From assembly GCF_019957155.1 (NCBI RefSeq), contig NZ_JAIPME010000002.1, positions 1,302,001 to 1,366,000 of the forward strand: 64,000 bases of DNA, read 5' to 3'. The notes under the pieces are model-generated. The model made no database searches. It saw nothing but the letters and a program-made list of their open reading frames with translations, and was not told the DNA's origin. Origin of the DNA: Anaerococcus murdochii. GTDB taxonomy: Bacteria; Bacillota; Clostridia; Tissierellales; Peptoniphilaceae. Position numbers and translations under genes: made by a program. This document shows positions 39,102 to 47,732 of the stretch, piece by piece (the first letter of the stretch is position 1; every line of letters begins with the position of its first letter).

Positions 39102-39134
39102 TTAAATTTACTTGATTTTACAAATAATAAATCA

Positions 39135-39167
39135 AAAAGACAAGCTAATTGAGGCTTGTCTTTTTTT
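39135..39167 (+). terminator. str operon terminator
   Basis: 11-bp stem AAAAGACAAGC/GCTTGTCTTTT with 8-nt loop, then seven Ts. Confidence 0.92.
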
Positions 39168-39268
39168 GCGGGAAAATATTTTTGGAAAATATTTTATAAA
39201 AGTATTTAATTTATAATTTATTTTTGTATTTTAAAGAATTATTCTTTTTACAGTTGAATCTTCGTATC

Positions 39269-39483
39269 AAGGGGGAGGCCCAAGGACCCTTCCGCATGGG
39301 TCCTCATAGGCCGGAAACCCGTTTGCTTCGCAAACTCCTTCGTGCTCCCGCACTATGTTTCCGGCATAAACGCCCCAAATCAAGGGGCGTTTATGTCCCC
39401 CTTAAACCCCTCTCGGCTACACCCCCGAGCGGCTCCTTAAGCGGAGGGCGGATAATGAAGCTTGCCTTTCGGCAAGCTTTTTT
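39269..39483 (+). ncRNA. Candidate structured RNA: multibranched, GC-rich, terminator-ended
   Basis: Closing helix 39269-39276 with 39396-39403 (8 bp) encloses: AGGACCC/GGGTCCT (39283-39289, 39298-39304); CCGGAAAC/GTTTCCGG (39311-39318, 39357-39364) with inner GTTTGC/GCAAAC and GTGC/GCAC hairpins; and an 11-bp perfect stem ATAAACGCCCC/GGGGCGTTTAT (39366-39376, 39384-39394). After it come CTCGG/CCGAG, CTCC/GGAG, then terminator AAGCTTGCC/GGCAAGCTT with six Ts. Base composition is far more GC-rich than any gene nearby. A 90-codon frame crosses it but has no ribosome site and reads as low-quality sequence. Not matched to any RNA family I know. Confidence 0.5.
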
Positions 39484-39526
39484 GGGTAGAGAGTAATACT
39501 TTGTAATAGTTGATTAATCTCCCCAC

Positions 39527-39615
39527 AGATTTCTAATATTCAAGCCCCTAAAAACTGATAACTCGCTATCGCTCAAACAATCAGTTTTCTTAACGGGGCT
39601 TTCTATTAGAAATCT
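39527..39615. repeat. Long three-segment palindrome (89 bp)
   Basis: Perfect arms nest in order: AGATTTCTAATA/TATTAGAAATCT (12 bp), AAGCCCC/GGGGCTT (7 bp), AAAACTGAT/ATCAGTTTT (9 bp), with a 20-nt apical loop. It directly abuts a second hairpin, CTTTAC-TAG-GTAAAG (39614-39628). Could be a palindromic mobile element or part of an RNA with the preceding feature. Confidence 0.6.
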
Positions 39616-39872
39616 TTACTAGGTAAAGACGAGAAATGGTCTCAAGGTTCTGATTATTTATAGGCTCGTTTGGCTTTGCCAAACATTGCTAGATAAGTTT
39701 TACTATTTTATATCTGCAAAATAAATTTTCTCAACAGTTTTCCGAACATAGTCCACGTCCCAACCGAAGGCAAGCCCGCCGGCTCGTGGAGATAGGGACC
39801 TCCTACGCACACTGAAAAGCAGGCTCTTGTCATACATTCGGCTTTATTTCAAACAACAATCACTAGCAAAAA
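39616..39872. other. Remaining gene-free sequence with further hairpins
   Basis: Contains GTTTGGC-TTT-GCCAAAC (39668-39684) and a GC-rich block with TCCACG/CGTGGA (39752-39757, 39785-39790) and GTCCC/GGGAC (39757-39761, 39795-39799). No ORF with a plausible start is seen. Confidence 0.5.
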
Positions 39873-40514
39873 CTAAAACTGAATACCTTCCCTATCCAAA
39901 ATTTCAATATAATCTCCACCGGCTTTTATTATTCCTTCATCTGCCATTTTTGATAACTCTCTTGATAGGCTGGGCCTTGTGGTGGAGAGGTAGTCGGCTA
40001 GGTCTTCTCTTTTCATTGTGAGGTTGATTTTGCCGTCTTTTTCGTTTTCTAGTAGGTATTTACCTATTTTTTGTCTAAGGCTTGCTTGGGAGGTGATTTG
40101 GTTTTTCTTTGATAGGGCCAGGCACTTTTTGGATAAAAATTTTATATAGGACCTTAAAAAGTTTTCTGGGCATGGTACTTCAAAGATTTTTCTAAAATCT
40201 TTTATTATAAGGATTTTAGAGTCTCTTGCGCATTCGCAGTCAAAGTCAAAGGGCTCGCCCAAGTAGGCGTAGACTTCGCCAAAAAGTGTTGGTTTATTGA
40301 AGTTTTGGAAGATAAACCTCTTGCCATTTGAATCTATCTGGTAGACATTAAGGCTGCCTTCTATTAAATAAAATAAGTCAGATCCAGTGTCGCCTGTCCT
40401 AAAAATATACTCGCCTTTGGAGTAGTTTTTTTCTATAAATTCTGTCTTAGACTTGATAAGGTCAAGATCTTGGTCTGTCAAGTTTTTAAAAATTTGTAAA
40501 TTTCTTAAATCCAT
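39873..40514 (-). CDS. Crp/Fnr-family regulator, HcpR-like
   Basis: 213 residues. Cyclic-nucleotide-binding-fold sensor (GEYIFRTGDTGSDLFYLIEGSL; PTLFGEVYAYLGEPF) to about residue 115, dimer helix, then winged helix with recognition helix STTRPSLSRELSKMADEG. Relative to E. coli CRP, Arg180 and Arg185 are kept but Glu181 is Pro, which predicts a changed DNA half-site. Directly downstream of hcp on the same strand, separated by a terminator. A GTAAC-N4-GTTAC site lies before hcp. A role as nitrosative-stress/hcp regulator follows from context. Confidence 0.85.
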   Translation of the reverse strand: MDLRNLQIFKNLTDQDLDLIKSKTEFIEKNYSKGEYIFRTGDTGSDLFYLIEGSLNVYQIDSNGKRFIFQNFNKPTLFGEVYAYLGEPFDFDCECARDSKILIIKDFRKIFEVPCPENFLRSYIKFLSKKCLALSKKNQITSQASLRQKIGKYLLENEKDGKINLTMKREDLADYLSTTRPSLSRELSKMADEGIIKAGGDYIEILDREGIQF

Positions 40515-40551
40515 TTCTCCTCACTTTCTTAAGGTTATTATACTTTTTTAT

Positions 40552-40580
40552 CCAAAGAAAAACCGACACTTTGTGCCGGT
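40552..40580 (-). terminator. Terminator of hcp, before the regulator gene
   Basis: On the minus strand ACCGGCAC, loop AAA, GTGTCGGT, then TTTTTCTTT. The regulator then has its own -10 (TATAAT, plus-strand 40537-40542). Confidence 0.75.
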
Positions 40581-40587
40581 AAATCTT

Positions 40588-42204
40588 TTAGCCTATCATT
40601 TTTTCTAGGTCTTCTTCTACTGTAGTGTTTGGAGCAATATTGAAGTTTTCTACCAAAAAGTCCACAACAGTTGGGCTTAAAAAGGCAGGAAGAGTAGGTC
40701 CTAGATGGATATTTTTAACTCCTAGGGAAAGTAGGGCAAGGAGGACTATTACAGCCTTTTGTTCATACCAGGCTATGTTGTATTCGATTGGCAAATCATT
40801 TACATCGTCAAGGCCAAAGGCGTCTTTTAGGGCAAGGGCGATTTGGACAAGTGAATAAGAATCGTTACATTGTCCTGCATCTAGGACTCTTGGAATGCCA
40901 TTTATATCACCAAGACCCAATTTGTTGTAGCGGTATTTTGCACAGCCTGCTGTAAGGATTACTGTGTCCTTAGGAAGAGATTGTGCGAAGTCTGTGTAAT
41001 AGTTTCTCTTAGAGCTTCTACCGTCACAGCCTGCCATTACTACAAATTTTCTGATATTTCCATCATTTACTTCCTTAATAACCTTATCTGCAAGGGCAAG
41101 TACTTGATTGTGGGCAAAACCGCCTACTACCTTGATGTCTTCGATATTTTCTGGAGCTTGACATTTTTTAGCCATTTCAATTATTGCTGAGAAGTCCTTG
41201 TATCCATTTTCATCAGCTTCTATGTGATTTGCACCCGGGAAACCTGCGTTAGATGTTGTAAACATCCTATCTAAGTAGGTGTTATCCTTCTTTGGTGGGA
41301 CAATGCAGTTGGTTGTCATAAGGATTGGGCCATTGAATTTCTCAAATTCTTCGTTTTGCTTCCACCAAGCATTGCCGTAGTTGCCGTGGAAATTGTCGTA
41401 TTTCTTAAATTCTGGGTAATAATTTGCTGGAAGCATCTCAGAGTGGGTGTAGACATCAACTCCTGTTCCTTGGGTCTGTTCAAGGAGCATCTTCATGTCA
41501 TGAAGGTCGTGGCCTGAAATTAGGATTCCAGGATTTTTACCTGCAGAAAAGTCTACTTCTGTGATTTCTGGGTTGCCGTAAGTTTCGGTATTGGCCTTAT
41601 CTAATAGGGCCATTGCCTTTACACCGTGCTCGCCAGTTTTTATTACAAGATTGATTAAATCGTTAATTTCCTTATCGTTTTTTGTTGTTTCAGAAAGTGC
41701 CTTTGCAATAAAACTGTCGACCTCTTCATCCCTATATCCAAGGACATTGGCGTGGTGGTTGTAAGCTGCCATACCCTTTAGGCCGTAGGTTACAAGCTCA
41801 ACAAGAGATCTTTGGTCTTCATTTATTATATTTAAAACTCCAACCTCGATAGCCTTTCTCTTTAATTCCTCATCGTCATATGAAAGATATTTTTCTACAT
41901 CAGAAAGACCTTCTGTACCGATTTTGCCCATGATTTTTTCCTTAAAGGCCATGGTTTTCTTGATGGCATCTAGGATTGCACTTTCATCAAAATTTGCATT
42001 GGTAATTGTGATGAAAAGATTATTTGAAATCCTATCGTAGACTTTCTCACAAGCCTTGCCTTTTTTTACAACTAATCCTGCAAGTCCCTTTGTTGTGTAG
42101 ATTAAAAGATCTTGGAGATTTGCCACATCTTCGTTTTTACCGCATACACCGACTTTGGTGCATCCTTTATTTCCTGCTGTTTCTTGACATTGATAACAAA
42201 ACAT
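40588..42204 (-). CDS. hcp: Hybrid-cluster protein (hydroxylamine/NO reductase)
   Basis: 538 residues. The N-terminal cubane ligands are Cys3, Cys6, Cys15 and Cys21 ([19 protein letters not shown]), spacing of the class found in anaerobes. Hybrid-cluster ligands are seen in [18 protein letters not shown] and [10 protein letters not shown], with GHDLHDM. Hcp reduces NO or hydroxylamine and protects anaerobes from nitrosative stress. Its promoter carries a class II-positioned HcpR-type operator. No hcr reductase is adjacent. Confidence 0.96.
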   Translation of the reverse strand: MFCYQCQETAGNKGCTKVGVCGKNEDVANLQDLLIYTTKGLAGLVVKKGKACEKVYDRISNNLFITITNANFDESAILDAIKKTMAFKEKIMGKIGTEGLSDVEKYLSYDDEELKRKAIEVGVLNIINEDQRSLVELVTYGLKGMAAYNHHANVLGYRDEEVDSFIAKALSETTKNDKEINDLINLVIKTGEHGVKAMALLDKANTETYGNPEITEVDFSAGKNPGILISGHDLHDMKMLLEQTQGTGVDVYTHSEMLPANYYPEFKKYDNFHGNYGNAWWKQNEEFEKFNGPILMTTNCIVPPKKDNTYLDRMFTTSNAGFPGANHIEADENGYKDFSAIIEMAKKCQAPENIEDIKVVGGFAHNQVLALADKVIKEVNDGNIRKFVVMAGCDGRSSKRNYYTDFAQSLPKDTVILTAGCAKYRYNKLGLGDINGIPRVLDAGQCNDSYSLVQIALALKDAFGLDDVNDLPIEYNIAWYEQKAVIVLLALLSLGVKNIHLGPTLPAFLSPTVVDFLVENFNIAPNTTVEEDLEKMIG

Positions 42205-42247
42205 ATCTATACCTCTTTCTTTTCTTAATTCTTTAACTTATGTTTCT

Positions 42248-42289
42248 ATTATAAAGAAAGATTTTTAAAATTTCTGTAACTAATGTTAC
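42248..42289 (-). promoter_or_regulatory. hcp promoter with HcpR-type operator GTAAC-N4-GTTAC
   Basis: Minus-strand -10 TATAAT at plus 42248-42253; operator arms 42276-42280 and 42285-42289. With the start near 42241 the operator centre falls at about -41.5, the class II activator position of CRP/FNR proteins. The -35 is non-consensus, as expected for an activated promoter. Confidence 0.7.
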
Positions 42290-42320
42290 GAAATATGAAA
42301 TTTTAAAAGTTTTTCTCAAC

Positions 42321-42335
42321 TGATAATCGTTATTA
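42321..42335 (+). promoter_or_regulatory. Fur-like box
   Basis: TGATAAT-C-GTTATTA matches the 7-1-7 Fur consensus TGATAAT-N-ATTATCA at 12 of 14 positions. It overlaps the likely -35 region of the downstream gene (candidate -10 TACAAT at 42343-42348). Confidence 0.4.
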
Positions 42336-42380
42336 ATAATAGTACAATATTTATATAATTATATAGATAAGGAGAATGGG

Positions 42381-43286
42381 ATGATTAGAGAGATTAGTAT
42401 TGAGATTAAGGGATTTGATCCTGTTTTGGCCTATGAAGTTAAGGGGCAGAGTAAAGGTCCTTGTTTGGTCGTTATTTCTGGTGTCCATGGGGCTGAATAT
42501 GTTGGACCTAGGGCCTTGATGGATTTTGTTGAGAAAATAAAAAATAAGGGCTTTGATCTTAAGGGGAGGCTTCTTATTATTCCTGTCCTTAATGAGTCGG
42601 GTTTTTATGGAGGTTTCAAGCAGGTTGTAGCAGAAGATGGCCTGAATTTAAACAGGATTTTTCCTGCAAGTGGAGATTCTAAGGCACATCTACTTGCAAA
42701 AATGGTTGAAGAAAAACTTTATCCAGAGGCTGATTTTCTTCTTGATTTCCATGGGGGAGATATAAACGAAGAGATGGAGCCCCTTGTATTTTTCTCGGCC
42801 TATGCAGAGGGAAATCAAAAAAAGATGATCGATAAGGTAATAGGTAATTTATCAACCACCTATCTTGTTCCTTCACAGGCCAAAAACGGCCTTTATTCCT
42901 ATGCCAACACCCTTGGAATTCCAAGCCTTCTTTTAGAAAGGGGAGGAATGGGCCTTTGGACCTATAGAGAAGCGAACTTTGTTATCTTAAATATTTTTCA
43001 AACCATGAAGGCTCTTGGCATGATAAGCCTTGATGTCAAAAGTGGAAGTCCCAAGATGATAAAAGATCCGGTTTATCTTTCATCTCCAAGTAGGGGAGTC
43101 TGGTATCCGCTCTTTAAAGCCGGAGAATTTTTCAAAAAAGGCGACGAGCTTGGGATTTTGAAAGACCTTAGGGGAAATATTATAGAAAAATATAAGGCAG
43201 CCTACGATGGAGTTCTACTATATCAAAATATAGGCCTTGGAGTGAGCGAAGGAGACCACTTGATTGCCTATGGAAAAATATCATAA
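42381..43286 (+). CDS. Succinylglutamate desuccinylase/aspartoacylase-family protein (M14-like)
   Basis: 301 residues; AAGGAG 8 nt before ATG. Zinc ligands His36 and Glu39 in SGVHGAEYVGP and His in LLDFHGGDINEE near residue 121; NLNRIFP is the substrate-carboxylate Arg motif. C-terminal beta domain (SRGVWYPLFKAGEFFKKGDE; AAYDGVLLY). Such enzymes remove acyl or amino-acid groups from small molecules. It overlaps the next MATE gene, so product release and export may be linked (inference). Confidence 0.87.
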   Translation: MIREISIEIKGFDPVLAYEVKGQSKGPCLVVISGVHGAEYVGPRALMDFVEKIKNKGFDLKGRLLIIPVLNESGFYGGFKQVVAEDGLNLNRIFPASGDSKAHLLAKMVEEKLYPEADFLLDFHGGDINEEMEPLVFFSAYAEGNQKKMIDKVIGNLSTTYLVPSQAKNGLYSYANTLGIPSLLLERGGMGLWTYREANFVILNIFQTMKALGMISLDVKSGSPKMIKDPVYLSSPSRGVWYPLFKAGEFFKKGDELGILKDLRGNIIEKYKAAYDGVLLYQNIGLGVSEGDHLIAYGKIS

Positions 43287-44565
43287 GTCCTACCTGACCT
43301 TGGGGATCCCCCTTGGTCTTGAATCATTTTTCTTAGTATTAATAAATGCGGTCAATCAAATTTTGGTATCGTCTTTGGGTAAGGAGGTCATAGCAGCTGT
43401 TGCAATTATTTCCCAACCTAGGATGATTGTCTATGCCTTTGCTAGGTCCATTTCCTACAGCCTATCCATTATGATTTCAAAGGAAATTGACGAGGATGAG
43501 GAGATTTTCCCGGCCTTTATCCTGCCTGCCTTTATCTTTATGGGCTTTATTTTGACCCTCATGTTTATCTTTATAAGACCCATCCTAATTTTTGCAGGGG
43601 CAGGGGAAGACTACCTGGGTCTTGCCATCACCTACGCCAGGTGGAACATTGGTTTCATCCTCTTTTACTCCTTTACAACCATTGGCCAGTCAGTTTTGAT
43701 TTCAAAGGGTCACGGGACCTTTATTTTGCTATCAAATATTATTTCGTCCTTGATAAATATTGGCCTTTGCTATTGTTTGATCCACGGGATTTTTGTAAAA
43801 GACCCTATGGGAATTGTGGGACTCGGCCTAGGTGGCCTTGTTTCAAGCATAATTAATTTTATCTTGACCCTAATTTTCCTTTTGGCTAAGGGCTATTTGG
43901 TTCTTAGGGATTTGAAATTATTCCCGTCAATAAGCTTATTTGAGAAATTTAAGAAGGAATTTAACGGCATATTTTTAGAACAAATATCTGAAAGGCTAGG
44001 AATGTTCCTTTATGCTAAGTTTGCGGCCTCTCTTGGCACTGCCCAATTTGCAGCCCATTCAATCGGCATGAACATTGGCGATATGTACTGGGCCTTCGCC
44101 CAAGGCATGTCTAAGGCCTCTATGACACTTTCTAGCGAACTTTTTGCTAGGAAGAAAGCTCGTGACTTTAGGTCCTTGTTTAAATTTGCAAGCTGGGTAA
44201 ATTTTGCCCTTTCAAGCCTAGTTGCCATAGGATTTTACTTTTTTGGAGCAAAACTTGTTGGGATTTACACCAAGGACCCGGATGTCTTTGGCCTAACCAT
44301 GCTTTTAATTCCCTTTACAGCCCTGGTTTCCTTTCCTGAAGGCCAAGCCATGATTGGATCTTCAAGCCTTAGGGCCATCGGCAGGGCCAAGATTGTTGCC
44401 CTTTTGTATTTTATAATAACAAGCCTCATCCGTCCTTTTGCAACCCTGGGCCTTATTGGACTTTTTGGATATTTGGGGCCAATCATTGCCCTTTTTATAG
44501 ACCAGGTCCTAAAGGCTTTTACAACTAATTTTTTCTTAATCAGAGATAAAAACCTTAGAAAATAG
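43264..44565 (+). CDS. MATE-family efflux transporter (second copy)
   Basis: About 433 residues. TTG 43264 is 9 nt after AAGGAG, while ATG 43270 is 15 nt away, so TTG is favoured; either start lies inside the deacylase gene. Twelve hydrophobic helices with LTLGIPLGLESFFLVLINAV and GKEVIAAVAIISQPRM in the first half, and EQISERLGMFLYAKFAASLG opening the second. Coupling to the M14-like enzyme suggests export of a product or of a substrate shared with it. Ends at a terminator facing the ABC operon. Confidence 0.88.
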   Translation: MPMEKYHKSYLTLGIPLGLESFFLVLINAVNQILVSSLGKEVIAAVAIISQPRMIVYAFARSISYSLSIMISKEIDEDEEIFPAFILPAFIFMGFILTLMFIFIRPILIFAGAGEDYLGLAITYARWNIGFILFYSFTTIGQSVLISKGHGTFILLSNIISSLINIGLCYCLIHGIFVKDPMGIVGLGLGGLVSSIINFILTLIFLLAKGYLVLRDLKLFPSISLFEKFKKEFNGIFLEQISERLGMFLYAKFAASLGTAQFAAHSIGMNIGDMYWAFAQGMSKASMTLSSELFARKKARDFRSLFKFASWVNFALSSLVAIGFYFFGAKLVGIYTKDPDVFGLTMLLIPFTALVSFPEGQAMIGSSSLRAIGRAKIVALLYFIITSLIRPFATLGLIGLFGYLGPIIALFIDQVLKAFTTNFFLIRDKNLRK

Positions 44566-44572
44566 ACAATAC

Positions 44573-44603
44573 AAAAGACTTCCTTGGTGGGGAAGTCTTT
44601 TTT
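44573..44603. terminator. Bidirectional terminator between MATE and ABC operons
   Basis: 11-bp stem AAAAGACTTCC/GGAAGTCTTTT with 7-nt loop; T runs on both strands. Confidence 0.88.
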
Positions 44604-44615
44604 AGTAAGTATAAC

Positions 44616-45362
44616 TTATCTTAATTCAAACAATAACTTTGTATAAGGGTGGGAGATTTGCTCTTCAATATTTTCCGTATCTAGCCTTTCGACTATGGAC
44701 CCTTTTTGTATAACCAGGAGTTTATCGCAAAATAGGGTCGATAGGGCGTAGTTGTGGCTGATGAATAGGATAGACATGTCAAACTCTTTCTTAAGGTCTA
44801 AGAGTAGATTAATGATGTTTGAGGCCACACTGGTATCAAGGCTCGATGTAGCCTCGTCACAGATTAATAATTTTGGCCTTATGGTAAGGGCTCTGGCTAT
44901 GGATGCCCTCTGGCACTCGCCACCGCTTAAGTCTCTTGGCCTTGAATAATAGGCCATGTTAGGATCAAGACCAACTCTTTTTAGGATTTTCATTGTATTA
45001 GCCTTGGCCTCTTCCATGCTTATGCCTAAGAGGGTTTTTTGCCCCCTGTCAATAGTTGGGCCAATGGTCATTTTTGGGTCAAAAGATCCAGTCGAATCCT
45101 GGTAAATCATTTGGATATTTTTATATATTTCTCTTCTACTTATTGATTTCTTTGGGTAAAGGGACTTGCCTAAGAGGGTCATTTCGCCCTTGTTTGGAGA
45201 TGTTATCCCTGTTATTACCTTGGCTATGGTTGATTTGCCTGAGCCAGATTCTCCCAAAAGTCCAAGGATTTGTCCCTTTTCGATTGTAAAATTTATATCT
45301 TTTAATATTTGATTTTTACCATAACTTTGGTAGATATTTTCTAATTTTATTATCTCATTCAT
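44616..45362 (-). CDS. ABC transporter ATPase, nickel/oligopeptide type (NikE/OppF-like)
   Basis: 248 residues. Walker A GESGSGKST near residue 40, Q loop IQMIYQDSTGSFDPKM, signature DLSGGECQRASIARAL, Walker B LLICDEATSSLD, His switch FISHNY. Last gene of the six-gene minus-strand operon; overlaps the other ATPase by 8 nt. The two ATPases pair with the two permeases below. Confidence 0.92.
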   Translation of the reverse strand: MNEIIKLENIYQSYGKNQILKDINFTIEKGQILGLLGESGSGKSTIAKVITGITSPNKGEMTLLGKSLYPKKSISRREIYKNIQMIYQDSTGSFDPKMTIGPTIDRGQKTLLGISMEEAKANTMKILKRVGLDPNMAYYSRPRDLSGGECQRASIARALTIRPKLLICDEATSSLDTSVASNIINLLLDLKKEFDMSILFISHNYALSTLFCDKLLVIQKGSIVERLDTENIEEQISHPYTKLLFELR

Positions 45363-46185
45363 AAAGGATCCTTAGGGGAGCTACATAGTGGTCTGGCTTA
45401 GGATTTGCCAGGTATTTTTCAAGATCAGTGTAATCAAAATCCTTGTAAGTTATAGCTGAAACAAGGTTTTGGCCAAGCTTTGGCACAGCACTGATCAAGG
45501 ACCTGGTGAAAGGATGGATGGGCTCATTCATAATTATCTTAGCATCAGCAGCTTCTATGAGTCTGCCGTGAAAAAGAACCATAACCCTGTCACAAACCTT
45601 GTTTATAACTCCTATATCGTGGCTAACAAGGAGGGTTGAAATCCCTTCGTTTTTCATCTTTACAATTTCTTCTAGGGTGTGTTTTTTGGTGTGTGTATCA
45701 AGGGCTGATGTTGGTTCGTCAGCAATGATAAAACCAGGTTTCAAAAAACAAGCAAGGCCAATAGAAATCCTTTGGAGCATGCCCCCGCTCATCTCATATG
45801 GATAAGAATTTAGGATATGGCCCACATCGTCAAAGGCAAGGAAATGCAAGATTTCCTTGGCCCTTGCTAGGATTTCCTCCTTACTCATTGAGGTTTTGCT
45901 CCTCGCCATAAAATAAAAATGTGTTTTTATCTTGCTGGTTGGGTTAAAGGAAGAATAGGGATTTTGAAAAACTAGACCGTAGTCAGTCGATTTTGTAATC
46001 TCTCCATTAACCTTAAAACCCTCTTCCTTATGGCCCCAAAGAGATTTTAGGACAGTGGATTTTCCCGAGCCTGATTCTCCAACCAGGCCCAGGATTTCGC
46101 CCTCTCGGAGGGTAAAAGAGAGGTCGTGAACAACTTCCTTGTCCCCATAAGAAGCGCAAAGCTTATTTACATTAAGTAGGGTCAT
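45355..46185 (-). CDS. ABC transporter ATPase, nickel/oligopeptide type (NikD/OppD-like)
   Basis: 276 residues. Walker A GESGSGKST, VFQNPYSSFNPTSKI Q loop, signature EMSGGMLQRISIGLA, Walker B FIIADEPTSALD, switch LLVSHDIGV. C-terminal extension after residue 215 (NEPIHPFTRSLISAVP) is the usual OppD/DppD tail, though without the four-cysteine Fe-S loop of many DppD proteins. Overlaps the binding-protein gene by 4 nt. Confidence 0.92.
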   Translation of the reverse strand: MTLLNVNKLCASYGDKEVVHDLSFTLREGEILGLVGESGSGKSTVLKSLWGHKEEGFKVNGEITKSTDYGLVFQNPYSSFNPTSKIKTHFYFMARSKTSMSKEEILARAKEILHFLAFDDVGHILNSYPYEMSGGMLQRISIGLACFLKPGFIIADEPTSALDTHTKKHTLEEIVKMKNEGISTLLVSHDIGVINKVCDRVMVLFHGRLIEAADAKIIMNEPIHPFTRSLISAVPKLGQNLVSAITYKDFDYTDLEKYLANPKPDHYVAPLRILYE

Positions 46186-47723
46186 TTTTCTATGTCAGTA
46201 TCGACACTTATGATTCTGTACTCAAATGGGCTTACTTCAAAGTTTTTAACATAAGATTGGGCAGCAAGGTCAACCTTTACATTGCCGATAAAGTAGTGCA
46301 TCCTGTCAGCTAGGGCTGTTTTTAGGATTTCTTTTGAAAGTTCATTTCTCTTATCTTCGTCAAATTCAGATTTCATTTGTTTTAATAATTCATCTACTTT
46401 TTCGTTCTTGTAGCTGTTGTAATTTGCGGCTCCTTCGCTGCCAAATACAGCGTTTAGGTATTCGTATGGATCTCCAACTCTTAGAGTAACAACACCATAC
46501 ATACCAAGGTCATAGTCGCCAGAATTTACGTATTTAGAGTTTTCATCTTGAACTGCTTGTACATTCCAGCCTGCCTTTGTAAATTGAGATTGTAGTTGGG
46601 TAGCAATCTTTGGAATGTTTAGTCTTTCGTAGAATTTCATTGTGTAAGCTTTTTCAGAATCTGGTTTAGTTTTTTCTGCTAATTCTTTTGATTTTTCAAG
46701 GTCGAATGTATCTACATCATCCTTGCCAATAGCAAATGGAAGTTCTGGAGCAAATGGACTGTAGACAATTTTGATACCGCCTTTTAGGAGGTCATCAGCG
46801 ATTTCTTCTCTGTCGATTGCCTTAAATAGACCTTCTCTAACTTCTGGGTTTGAAACAGCTGTGTCTTTTACATAGATTAGGTAAACTCTTGAGCTTGGAG
46901 TTCTAACTACTTGGTAATTATCGTCAGCTTCGAGTTTGTCTGCTGTTTCTGTATCTACTTGGGCAATGTCAATTTCTTTTGATTCTAGGGCAAGACCTAG
47001 GGTTGTTGATTCGCTAACAAGTTTGTTTACGATTTTGTCTAGTTTTGGAGTGCCGTTCCAATAATTTTCGTTTTTAACTAGGGTAATTTCGTTTTCTGGT
47101 TTAAATTCAGATATTTGGTAAGGGCCTGTACAAATTGGGCTAGCATCGAAATCTTTTGTATCGTCAACGTCACAGATTATAAAGTGTGGATCAACAAGAG
47201 AGTTTAGGGCCTTGCCGTTTGCTTCCTTGGTTTTGATGGTAATCTTATTGCCATCGGCAGTAAATTCTGTGCCTTCCATGCTGGCTGCTTCTGGGTTTTC
47301 AGCTATAGTTCTTTGAAGACTCTTAATTACAGCTTCGCCGGTTACGTCCTTGCCGTTTGAGAATTTTAAGCCGTCTTTAAGGGTGATTTCCCAAGTGGTT
47401 GGGTCTATATTTTTGTAGTCTTCTACAAGTTTGCCCCTAAGGCTATAGTCATCTGCAAGGTCAAAAAGTGTTTCACCAACGCCTAGTTTTACAAGTTCCC
47501 AACCGTTCCAATCCTTGTGTGGGTCACAAGAAGCATAAACATATGAAGAACCAATTGTTAGGACTTTTTCTTGGCCAGAGTCTTTATTTTCTGCTTGCTC
47601 TGTTGTCTCTGTGCCTTCTTTAGCATCCTTATTTTCCTCGGCTGGCTTGTTAGAAGAGCAAGCTGAGAGTAAAACTGCGAGTGCTAAGAGTGATGTTAAA
47701 CCGAATTTCTTTAAAAATTTCAT
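46182..47723 (-). CDS. Extracellular solute-binding lipoprotein, SBP family 5 (nickel/peptide type)
   Basis: 513 residues. Lipoprotein signal with lipobox LLSAC (Cys22), Glu/Lys linker, then family 5 fold: SCDPHKDWNGWELVKLGVGE near residue 65, CTGPYQISEFKPENEITLVKN, and NENYW near residue 195. The WNGW... start resembles nickel and metallophore binders more than classical OppA, and the ligand could be a metal-chelate, a dipeptide or a modified amino acid. Operon partners are two permeases, two ATPases and a methyltransferase. Confidence 0.9.
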   Translation of the reverse strand: MKFLKKFGLTSLLALAVLLSACSSNKPAEENKDAKEGTETTEQAENKDSGQEKVLTIGSSYVYASCDPHKDWNGWELVKLGVGETLFDLADDYSLRGKLVEDYKNIDPTTWEITLKDGLKFSNGKDVTGEAVIKSLQRTIAENPEAASMEGTEFTADGNKITIKTKEANGKALNSLVDPHFIICDVDDTKDFDASPICTGPYQISEFKPENEITLVKNENYWNGTPKLDKIVNKLVSESTTLGLALESKEIDIAQVDTETADKLEADDNYQVVRTPSSRVYLIYVKDTAVSNPEVREGLFKAIDREEIADDLLKGGIKIVYSPFAPELPFAIGKDDVDTFDLEKSKELAEKTKPDSEKAYTMKFYERLNIPKIATQLQSQFTKAGWNVQAVQDENSKYVNSGDYDLGMYGVVTLRVGDPYEYLNAVFGSEGAANYNSYKNEKVDELLKQMKSEFDEDKRNELSKEILKTALADRMHYFIGNVKVDLAAQSYVKNFEVSPFEYRIISVDTDIEK

Positions 47724-47732
47724 ATCTTCCTC

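Noticed and set aside
39224..39496. 90-codon frame across the hairpin-rich region
   Set aside because: No ribosome site, composition dictated by the stems, and the frame reads through a terminator; RNA or palindrome is a better reading.
42679..42924. Minus-strand frame inside the M14-like gene
   Set aside because: Antisense shadow without ribosome site.
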